Below are positions 55,049 to 64,000 of a DNA stretch of 64,000 bases, one piece after another (position 1 is the stretch's first letter; each line of letters starts with the position of its first letter). The DNA comes from Galaxea fascicularis. Its lineage: Eukaryota > Cnidaria > Anthozoa > Scleractinia > Euphylliidae. The DNA lies in NCBI GenBank assembly GCA_948470475.1, contig OX419336.1, forward strand, positions 4,255,484 through 4,319,483, in the 5' to 3' direction. The notes under the pieces were generated by a model. It was not told the DNA's origin and made no database searches. It saw nothing but the letters and a program-made list of their open reading frames with translations. Both the position numbers and the translations under genes were made by a program.

Positions 55049-58000
55049 GATATTGTCAGTAGCAATTAGTTGCTGTTCACTGTTGGACCTCAGTTAAACC
55101 CGATTAAATGCTATTGCTTCTGCATCCAAGAATAAAAAGAAAAAGATCGTACGCTCGGTAAAAGCACTGTTCAGTAGCTTGGCTTGGAGACAAGATTAAA
55201 ACTGCGTTAAGTAACCTGTAGTTTGGCCACTGGGGTTTTAAAGAATCGTTCAAAGAAGTTAGAGGAAGCTATAAGAATTTTCCTTATATATGACAATTGA
55301 TTTCATGAATAAAAGACATCGACTTTTGAATATTGGTGCATATACGCTCCCAGAGAAATATAACTCGGCTAAATTTAAACGTTCTGAGGACTATTTATTT
55401 TTACCATCAATTATGGCGCGAGCAACAAATGAATTTGTTTTCTGTGCAAGCCAAGAAGCCATCTATTTGCACGTAAACTCAGTATTTTTACAATAATTCA
55501 TCAACTTTTATGCTAAACAACTGCCATTTGACGCTTCTATTAAACGAAACCCTCAACTCTGAAATTAGCTCGGAAGTTGAAGTGACTCGTCTACAGCTAA
55601 CCTATATTCTCCGTGGTATTTTTATTACAGAGAACGATAAATAAAATTGAAGCTAACCGCGTTTATCTTGCCATTTCACTCGTCAATACCTTGCTCATGC
55701 TTTTTAATCTACTACATTTTCGCGATTTCAAAATAAAGCGGCATACTGACCGCAATTCACCCGTTGTATACAATGACAAATTAATTGATATTTGCTTACG
55801 GTTGTCGGCTTGTCAGTCTTAATGCTCGTCGAAGCTCTTTGCTTTTGTTTTAGAATCCCTTTTCTTGCGTAGGAGAAAGTAAATTTTCATTTCTGCGATT
55901 ATGACTGACTTAGTTCAGTTTTCCCTAACAAATCGTGATATCTTAAGCTATAATACAATTTTATTTTGTCTCAAACAACTACCCCTGCTTTTAAATCTCT
56001 AAACACTGTCCACATTTTGAAGGCCAAAATTGTCAGTTTTACTTCGTGTTTCTTTTATTTTTTAACTTTCCCTAGCCAGTAAGCTGATTTTCTTTTTTTA
56101 TACCACCACTCGCATTGCTGGAGTAAATATCGTTCTTTTGCAGGGTTCAGTCTTCGTCTCCGATTTTGCGGGTCTTACCCTTATTCTCAATACTGTTATT
56201 TTCTTATTCCACTCAACACTGAAATACAATTCAATATTCATTTTGGTTACTTTGCGTGGCACAACTGAAATGATTTTAATCACTGAGCCAGAAACCTTGT
56301 CTGTAAACTTTGTCGAAGTATAATAGAGAACACTGCCAACATGCTTATAGCACGCATTTTTTTTATATTATAAGAAAGCTTCACACCTTCACATCGGTTT
56401 CCATAGCCTAATTCTTATATATGATACAGAAATACACGATGATAAGTTGAACAATGTCTTACCGTCCACTGTAAATTCCTGCGTCAACAAAGACGGCCAA
56501 CTAAATAGTTTTCGGGGGTTTTGTTTCACGCAGATCAAAATTTAATCCAGTTTACTCTGCTTCTTCCTGTTATTGAAGTTCTGCTTCTCTTTGTTTTTTT
56601 ATTGTTTTTTTCTGAAAAGGACCCCAACAGCCTTCATACATGCTAACCTTCGCAATGAGCATTGTTTTTCGCACTAATTGATATAATTATATTTTCAAAT
56701 TCTCTCGTGCGTCACAGCGCGTAGGCGGCTTGGCCATTTTCCAAATAATTTTATCCATCGATGTCATTGGCAACTCACCGAGAATTTGTTTTCACAAAAG
56801 CAATTTCTTTCGGTATATTTTCCGGGTTTTTTAAACGGTCAGTGGGACGCTTTGAAAGCATTGCTTTGCTGTCCATGGTGGGATTACTCAGCTTCCCCCT
56901 AACCGAGTTTTCTTGTATCAACAACAGACACTTCCCTCCACTTTAAGTTGTCTTCTTCGCTCTTCTTTTTCTCCAGAAGTTTATTTCAGATCCGATTTTC
57001 AGTCTGAAAATGAAAGAATTCGCGCAACCCGAAATGACATTTTTTATTTACGGCTGTGACTTCCTGCTGGCTTTGGATTACCTATTCCTCCCATTTGATT
57101 GGTTAAAACAAGTAAAACAAATAGCAAAAAACATAATTAATTTCGCATATGACTAGGACCCCATCAGCTATTGAAATACAAACTGTTGCACTGGAGGGAG
57201 TTGGCAACAAACCTTATTTCTGAGCTTGATGTCAAGGCCGATTTCAAAAGGAGCTTTTTTGGCAGAGTTATTTGACGGACAATAAAGCATCATGTGCACC
57301 AAACACCAAGTTGTGGTCTCAGTAGATCAGATTATGTAGGTCAATCAGTATCGAATACGGAGCGGACACAGTGGAGTTCACTGCGTAAAACCGCAGATTA
57401 TCATAACAGGGACAATTGAGGCAAAACACAAACATTCAATCGTGGCCGGTTAACAATCTAATAAAAGAAATGGAATAAAAAATTGTAAGCAAACGCTTTG
57501 ATATTGGGTCAGCTTTGCTTTCCAGAACCATCGAAGTGACGTCAATAAAGATCAGCCACCTTTAGCCGGAAGTATTTTAAAATTCTCTATTTTTATGGAG
57601 ATTGTGATCTTTAATTGAAGTGTGGGTCGTAAACGCAAGTCCTCAGAAAGAACTTCCATTTTGTAATAAAAACATCTGAGACGTTTAACCACAACTGTGA
57701 CGATAACCTCAATTCGTCTCTGCCCCAAAGCGCAGATTTAGCTCATTCATACATTTGTGTATGGTGGTTTATTGACCACAGTCCAGGGCAAAACTTCCTG
57801 ATTGTACTCTCCGAGTGTGTTTTAGTTCCTAGAATTACCGCCATATTTGCTCTTATACTGCAGGGCCAAATTAACCTCTAAAATGGCACTGCTTATTTTT
57901 GCTCAAGGAAATTGGTTCCCATTGCCGGGGGTAAAAAGGAAACTTTTGAAGTTAATTTGCATTACTTCATCCCCGGCTTACTTCTCAATACAGTCTTATA

Positions 58001-58465
58001 TGACCAATAAAATTACTTTTCTGCAAATCCGGCTCTACCATTACTGGTAACATTAACCTTAATTCCTGCATGACTAAACCAATTACAATATCGTTTTTAC
58101 AAATTAAATAATCACCGAGAAAGAAATGTCCTGATGTTTAAACAAATTTCCATACATGGTGCTACAAGGAGCTGGTAAGGCTCAGGTCCTTAGTAGCAGC
58201 TGCCTGTAAGGATCGAGGACCGCATTTCACCGACCACTTGGTCGAATTTCTGATACATATTTCGTCTGGAGATAACGAGTTTGAATCAGAGCTCGCTTGA
58301 AATTTGGGACCTGAAACAAAGTTCGTTTCTTCATCTTTCGAGATATGAGACTTTAATTTAGAGGAAACTAGAGGCCGTAATGGCCTTCACTCGGGCTTTT
58401 CGAGTGGCAAATGGATATTGTGGATGATTTCCGCACAGCCTAATATATAAAATTATACATGTATT
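55049..58465. other. Intergenic region, no gene recognised
   Basis: AT-rich with only short frames on both strands (60-70 codons). No splice-consistent exon chain, no RNA gene and no element ends recognised. Confidence 0.45.
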
Positions 58466-58469
58466 TTGT

Positions 58470-58553
58470 ACCCTGGGTGCGCGGTTTCCGGTTTCGAGTC
58501 TTCAAAGTGTCGTCGGCCGAACAACGCGAGAAAACCCTCTGGTACCCAGGGTA
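58470..58553. repeat. Interspersed repeat with TACCCTGGGT ends (84 bp)
   Basis: TACCCTGGGTGCGCGG at the left and CTCTGGTACCCAGGGTA at the right are inverted ends, with GTCGTCGGCCGAACAACGCG between. This resembles a common coral repeat. The 3' end of the hypothetical gene 58502-59485 runs into it. Confidence 0.6.
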
Positions 58554-59485
58554 TGTATTTTGTGACTCAAACTCGATTCGTTAAAGCATTGGGCTGCCTG
58601 TGTGAGTGTGTGCCAGCGGAAATAAACACGACAGGACCGTGGGAACACAAACAATCTTAGTTTTCTGCTTTTCTGTGACAGACTTTTTAGCTCTTTCAAT
58701 GGTATCCTACTGGGCTCGCGATCACAACGTCTTGATGGCACACGGCATTTACGGTTGTCGTTAAAATACACAAACTTAGCATAACGAGATCTGAATTCCT
58801 TTCTATATTTTATTTTCACTACGGCATCACGTTGATCATGTACAGATAACTGCACTGCCTTCTCAAATACCTCGCATTTTTCAAGTACATCCGACAGTTG
58901 TGTTGATAAAACTGATAAACTTAACACATTCATGTAGAACACGCGAAGGTACAAGATTACACATAAAACTAACACACTACACAGACTTGATACAGCTGAT
59001 AATCCACAATCTAAAGTATACAAAAGAAATGAAGTACTGGTGACAATAGCCATAAAAGTAAAAACGTTACTTGCATCTTCGCTTCGATGCGTGGGTTCTT
59101 CATCACCCAACATGGCCACTTTCCTGTTGTTGTTGTTGTTGTTGTTGCTACTGCTGTTCGTCTTTGTACCTCTAATCTCATCATCAACGGGTACCTTGTA
59201 TTCGCCAGCACCTAAACTGTTCGTGTCAAAGTTTCCGCTCAAGTTCGTCAAGGAACATTTGTCATTGGTACTCAAAGTTTGTGCACTTTTTGTACTCATC
59301 GATAGCTCATTCAGCTCATTTGATCTCATAATATTTCTCACATTTGCTTCGAGTTCGCCGAACGACCCGTTTCGAAATGTACGCTCACCATCATCATTTA
59401 GTGTGGGTCTACCGCGAACGGCGTGTGCAATTGTAAGTGGTTTGAGCGTATTGGATACGACACGGTTTGCCATAGCTGTAGACAT
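58502..59485 (-). CDS. Hypothetical membrane protein with poly-Asn tract (327 aa)
   Basis: One open frame; upstream codons to 59569 lack an ATG, so the first ATG at 59485 (MSTAMANRVVSN) is used. Residues about 1-140 are polar with a seven-Asn run (NSSSNNNNNNN). Then come two hydrophobic stretches, FTFMAIVTSTSFLLYTL and SSLCSVLVLCVILYL, which could be two membrane helices, and a basic C-terminal region. The last 15-17 residues (LGTRGFSRVVRPTTL) are encoded by an interspersed repeat, so the natural C-terminus may differ. No family recognised. A long frame in an intron-rich genome suggests either a single-exon gene or a large exon. Confidence 0.45.
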   Translation of the reverse strand: MSTAMANRVVSNTLKPLTIAHAVRGRPTLNDDGERTFRNGSFGELEANVRNIMRSNELNELSMSTKSAQTLSTNDKCSLTNLSGNFDTNSLGAGEYKVPVDDEIRGTKTNSSSNNNNNNNRKVAMLGDEEPTHRSEDASNVFTFMAIVTSTSFLLYTLDCGLSAVSSLCSVLVLCVILYLRVFYMNVLSLSVLSTQLSDVLEKCEVFEKAVQLSVHDQRDAVVKIKYRKEFRSRYAKFVYFNDNRKCRVPSRRCDREPSRIPLKELKSLSQKSRKLRLFVFPRSCRVYFRWHTLTQAAQCFNESSLSHKIHTLGTRGFSRVVRPTTL

Positions 59486-59569
59486 GTCAACTTTTTCCTT
59501 TGAAAATCCGTCGAGGAGTCCACAGTTGTTTGTGCCTTGCTTTTCAACAGACAAGACAAGCGTAAACAA

Positions 59570-62300
59570 AACGTAAACAGGTTTTTACCGGGTTTTACAG
59601 GTTCATCGTTAGCGCCTGCGCAAATACGCCGGAAATGAGGTTTGTGGAAAACAACGAAAAAAAAAACGAAGAACGGGCGACAGATTTAGACTCGGGCCTT
59701 CCACAGGAAGCCCGAGTAATTAATTGCATACCAGAAACACTTATTGTAATGAAAATAAGCATTAGTTCCAATACCATTTTGAGTAGCATGCTTTAGAAAG
59801 CAGCCAGAGAATTTGGAATTTTGATTGCATTAATTTTCATGCAGAATGGTTGGTCTAAGTTTGTGTTAAGTTTCAATTGGATTATTTCTCACCGTGCGCG
59901 AAGCTTCGTTCTTTGTGCCTAAATTTTCGCGATTTTCATCGGCCCGTGACCGCACCCAGGCCACATTTTCAACTTCCATTTTTCTCCAAAAATAAAATAC
60001 CTTGGCACTTAAAAATACGATTTTCGAAAATAGTCTATACAAGGGTATCTTCAGACGGAAATATCAGGCAGCCACTCTTTAGGGCTAAAGGCGCTACTCA
60101 AGAGGGTTTTAAATTTGCATATTGTTTGGTTTTGAAATATATACTAGCGAAACTAAATTTCTTCTCGTAGTACCCGAAACCGGAATAGCATGACGGAGTT
60201 ATTAAAATTCTAATTTTTAGCAATAATTTGGTCCACGTTTTTCTAATTCCATTTTATTCCCATTCTGGAAATTCACATTTAAAACACCGGGAAAATATGA
60301 TAGTCAGGCGTTTATTGTATTTCATTGCTATATAAAGGTAGTTTTGAACAAAAGAGAACCATTAGTTTTTATATATGTCCGTTTGACTCTGATATAGCCG
60401 TTTATTTACAGCAAGTCAAAGTTGCGGAAAGTTTTGAACTGTGCACAATACTTTTTGGAAGTTTCGTAGGAACCAAAATTTTATTAGGGGTTGTCGTAAG
60501 TAAGTTTGCTATTTTTATCATTTTCTTACAAAGATAAAGGCCATTCTTAACCTTGAATAAACCAGGACAGAGTCACCAACAAAAACTGTCACTCCCCAAT
60601 GGAAGACTAAGGCGGAGTCGATGAAAGGAAAGTAACAAATTTCTCCGAAATCCGGCACCTTTTTGTAAATTTGAATGAAGGGGTGTTGCAAGCTTAAATT
60701 AAATTTATGATGTCAATCAACGCTTGAATGGTACTGATAAAAATATATATTGACTTTTGTTTACCAGGCTCTCTGTCCTAATTTTGCTTAATTTAACCAG
60801 GTCTGTAAATATTGGTGTCAGATACCCTATTTTTCCACAACTCACGAACGAAGTAACTTCGTTCTTGTCTTCTGCGCGATCTCTATTTGCAGGTGAATAC
60901 ATATTCGAGACTTCCTAGCTAATAATCTTGCAGTTGAAATTATTGCAATTTCACTTCTGACACATAATCGGGGAAAGAATCAATTATATGTCATTCTGTG
61001 ATAATCGACAACGTCAGAACCGAAGTCCTGTCAATCTTTTAAAGCACAGAATTTTAGTGTTGAAACCAAAGGATAATTCAACGACGAGGTAAGTCGAGGT
61101 TCAACTTAATGTTCATACTCCTTAAATTAGCTCGCCTACTTCTTTCCTGAACAATTATTTTTACTTTCGAATATTTGTGGCTAGAATTGAATTCTAAACT
61201 GACGCCCAAGTGCGTCTTCTCTGCCTCATTTCAGACCCCATTTTCATCTTGTCTCCGTCGTTTGAGTAAATGGTCTGCGTCTAGTTTAGGTCAAAATAAA
61301 TCTAATTTTGCTCGCTAAGCAAAAAAAATGTTTCGTTTAGGATTCAGAATGAGTTAAACCGAATTTCTAACCATGATTAAACGGTAGTGATGAACTCGTT
61401 GAAAGTCGTTACACTTAAAAAAAAATTGTGACGTTGAGCGTTATTTGCTTGGTGGCATACAAAGGTTCCTAGGTCACCTTGTTCATATGCGTATTTACTT
61501 TCAAGATACAACACAAACGTTTAGATATTAGATTGCACTCGGTTTCAACCCTGAATGAGGAAGCTATTCATAAAGCGCAAGTTGAGGCAAAATTCATGAC
61601 AGATATATTGAGCCTGTGAGGTGTGGAGGCTGGTTTAAGGGCATGCTACAGGGCAGAATGACCAAAAAGGTCCACGATAAACGATCTTATATTTAGCGTT
61701 GGGCGCGGGATAAACAGTTCGGAAATATCCAACAGCTATTTGCGGGCATATTATTTCTCTGCGAAAATGGACCTAAAGTTGTAAGGACATGCAATTTGTA
61801 ATCCGGAAAGAAATTGAAAATTTGATGCATCTAATTACTTTCTATTGCCACTCGAGAAGAACTTGACGTTTTGCTCGAAATAAAAATTTTTATTATATTG
61901 GAATGATGAATATCTATTTTAGGATTGAAACCTATATAGACAAGCAATTTCCGACAAGAGTGGCAGAGGACCGCAGTGAAGCCAATTTCAATTAATATTA
62001 CAAGAAAAAAACATAAGATTAAGTTGAGTTTCCCTTTTGTGTAGTTCGCTTTGGAAGTGCTTCGCCTAATTTCAAGCATGCATTACCGGTTTTGTTTCGA
62101 GCAAACAAGTGATGTCACTTCCTTCGGCAGCTTTTATTAGAGTTATCCTTGGCTTTCTTTCAAATCGCTTGATTAATGTATGTCAACAATTAACGTGCGT
62201 TTCTGTCCTAAAATGGTAATTGTAACCGAACTTATTTCATTTGATATGCCAACCATATAAGTAAATTATTTCGTTTATTTTCACATCTATTAGAGGTATA
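59570..62300. other. Intergenic region upstream of the class A GPCR
   Basis: Short frames only. Contains a small hairpin near 59690-59717 (ACTCGGGCCTTCC / GGAAGCCCGAGT). No gene recognised. Confidence 0.4.
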
Positions 62301-62413
62301 TAATTCATTCGTTCCGGCACTCGGTATTTGGTCGTTTTGATTCGGCAGTGTCCGAATCTTCATCGCCGCAGTGACGTCAGTTTACGATTCACTGGAACGG
62401 ACGAAACAAACTG
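62300..62413 (+). promoter_or_regulatory. Likely promoter/5' UTR exon of the class A GPCR, with CRE
   Basis: A full palindromic CRE, TGACGTCA, is at 62372-62379. About 35 bases later ACAAACTGA/GTAAGT (62413/62414) is a strong donor that could pair with the acceptor TTATTTTTAG at 63110, leaving a short leader before the ATG at 63140. This arrangement is inferred from splice signals only. Confidence 0.4.
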
Positions 62414-62601
62414 AGTAAGTATACATCTTGTCGTTCATAACTGTGGTGTTATTTAAATTTTCTACCTTTCTTTGGCGTTCAATTTTGTTTTCTCCCGAAA
62501 CAGGCTTTGTTAGAGTTGTCACCCCTCATAGTTTTTGTTCACTCAGTGAATTCCTGTTAGGTGTTGCCCACAACAAATCTTACGTGAGATTCAGGAGACA
62601 T

Positions 62602-62829
62602 TAGAGAGTTTAAGCATGACGTTTACGGCAGACGGCAAAAATGAAACTTTTGCCGTCTGTCTTCAGCTGTCTGTACAGCAGAGTAAAAATATTTATATTT
62701 GCGGTGAATAGCAGGAGACATTTGTCTATTTTTGTGTGATTTATTTAAGGATTACAAGAAGAGAATAAAAAACCACAGGTAATCTTTGCCGTTTGCCGTC
62801 TGCCGTAAACGTCATGCTTAAACTCTCTA
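62602..62829. repeat. MITE-like element with about 38-bp inverted ends (228 bp)
   Basis: TAGAGAGTTTAAGCATGACG with GTTTACGGCAGACGGCAAA at the left is mirrored exactly for about 38 bases (with one small insertion) at the right. Internal TTTTGCCGTCTGTC adds a second inverted copy. Lies in the putative first intron of the class A GPCR. Confidence 0.8.
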
Positions 62830-63139
62830 TTGACTTAGGCTCTCTCGATTTGAAAAGTAAGAAAAAAAAAAAGTAACTGCCTTAACACCATTTACTTGTT
62901 TAATTATGATAATAAGATTTGAACAAACTCTGCAAGTTAATAAATCAAGAAGAGTCACTTGTTCAGACAGGATTGACTTGCGACCTTTTTAGGCAGTTCC
63001 ATTTTCCTCTTCTTTTCTTTCATTTTTACTTGTCACACCAGAATTTATGGTTGGTTAAGTTCCCATTACTTCCATAAGATTAAAAGTCACATATTTCTTT
63101 TTATTTTTAGCCCCTGCGTGAAGGTAATCGGCTGCCAAT

Positions 63140-64000
63140 ATGTCACTATACAAATACTCAGAAGCAGCGCAGATTGGCATAACTACAGCTTTCGCCTTCC
63201 TGGTCATCACTGATCTGATCGGGAACAGTCTTGTCTGCCTTGTCGTTCTTCGTAACAGGTAATGTCAGGCACTTTTCAAAGACTGGACTTCATTTAGTTT
63301 ACTGGGGCGCTTTCGAAGCTTTTGGCCTCAATTTCCGATTTAACTGGCTAGCGAGCATTAGGGAGGGGTGGGCGGGGGTGAATCGGAGGGGGCTTCTCCA
63401 CAGACCAGATTCAGTGGTTGAAATGTTTTAAAGTTACGGTCGGATCTGACTGGAAGTTTTCAGGGAGAAGCAAACGAACTTCGAAAGCTCACCACTTTTT
63501 CTGTTAAAGAGTCAGAAGTTTCCTCATTTTCTGGCGCACCCGCAAATAAACATTGCTTTCTGATTGAATAGCTTAGATCGAGTTTCAATTTACACATCGT
63601 ATCAACTACATTCTAATAAATATATGGAATTTTCAATATTTAACTCTTTCATAGCCCTCGGTCAATGATAATTTTTAGAATTCTTTGGATTCATACTAAG
63701 TCAAACTGGTGGCACAATATTCAAAAACTGTCATTAGTTAGAGATTCCGATCCAATTTCAAGTCCTTGCCTCTTAAAGATATATCTTTTACTTTCTTCTA
63801 AACACAGGATGATGCGCACTCCCATGAACTACCTCCTGGTAAATCTAGCCGTGGCTGACATAACAGTAGCCGTGTTTATTGCGATTCGCTACATTTTCAC
63901 CTTGGTATTCACGCACCCAAAAGGCAAAGCTGGTGACATCGTTTGCCAACTGTTCACTGGCGAAGCGTTCATGTGGTCTGGCGCGCTAGCGTCGGCTTTC
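63140..64000 (+). CDS. Rhodopsin-class (class A) GPCR, first two coding exons, truncated by window end
   Basis: Exons 63140-63258 and 63808 onward join after two bases of a codon (AACAG|GATG). The 103 visible residues cover TM1 (ITTAFAFLVITDLIGNSLVC, with the GN motif), ICL1 RNRMMRTPMNYLL, TM2 with the NLAVAD motif, ECL1, and the conserved TM3 cysteine in DIVCQLFTGEAFMW. These are class A hallmarks. The layout is typical of cnidarian neuropeptide/amine-like receptors, but ligand class cannot be set. The N-terminus is short (about 8 residues before TM1) and has no signal peptide. The intron sits at the TM1/ICL1 boundary. Confidence 0.85.

Noticed and set aside
59040..59576. 178-codon plus-strand ORF with poly-Leu
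   Set aside because: Antisense of the poly-Asn frame (AAC repeats read as Leu/Val on the other strand).
1..64000. Prokaryotic-type systems (CRISPR array, operon, toxin-antitoxin, defence island)
   Set aside because: Genes have spliceosomal introns, metazoan domain content and eukaryotic repeats; no direct-repeat/spacer array or co-directional compact gene cluster was seen.

Overview
This window is from an animal nuclear genome, most likely an anthozoan cnidarian (stony coral or close relative). I infer this from three things: short GT-AG exons encoding recognisable metazoan proteins, a genome around 38-42% GC with very dense short inverted-repeat elements, and tRNA-headed SINEs of a kind I associate with coral genomes. 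No sequence comparison was run; all homology calls come from motif and alignment recognition by eye. Splice sites were read by hand and checked for phase consistency.

Layout. (1) Positions 1-2904 hold the 3' end of an adhesion-type GPCR gene on the plus strand (ECL2 through TM7 and the cytoplasmic tail, 7 exons). (2) About 2905-15000 is gene-poor and rich in palindromic non-autonomous DNA elements and simple repeats. (3) A compact, apparently single-exon TMEM126-like mitochondrial membrane protein gene lies at 15043-15564. (4) RNF145/RNF139-like E3 ligase, three coding exons, minus strand, 22085-18042. (5) Divergent from it across a 491-bp promoter interval is AP5B1, the beta subunit of the AP-5 adaptor complex, plus strand, 22577-51853. 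It has 35 clear exons plus one likely 8-nt micro-exon, giving about 944 residues. Its introns carry a complete, apparently very young Ty3/gypsy-type LTR retrotransposon (27648-32155), truncated LINE tails, SINEs (including an inverted pair) and many MITE-like hairpins. (6) Downstream on the minus strand are two open reading frames without recognised homology (243 aa and 327 aa). (7) The window ends in the first two coding exons of a rhodopsin-class GPCR (63140 to past 64000).

How the genes relate. RNF145 (ER membrane ubiquitin ligase, sterol-linked in vertebrates) and AP5B1 (late-endosome retrieval adaptor) are head to head and probably share a promoter containing an ATGGCGGC motif. There is no operon-like logic otherwise. 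I found no defence island, CRISPR array or biosynthetic cluster. The most notable content is the reconstructed AP5B1 gene with a GC-AG intron and a micro-exon, the young LTR element inside it, and several multi-copy palindromic repeat families.
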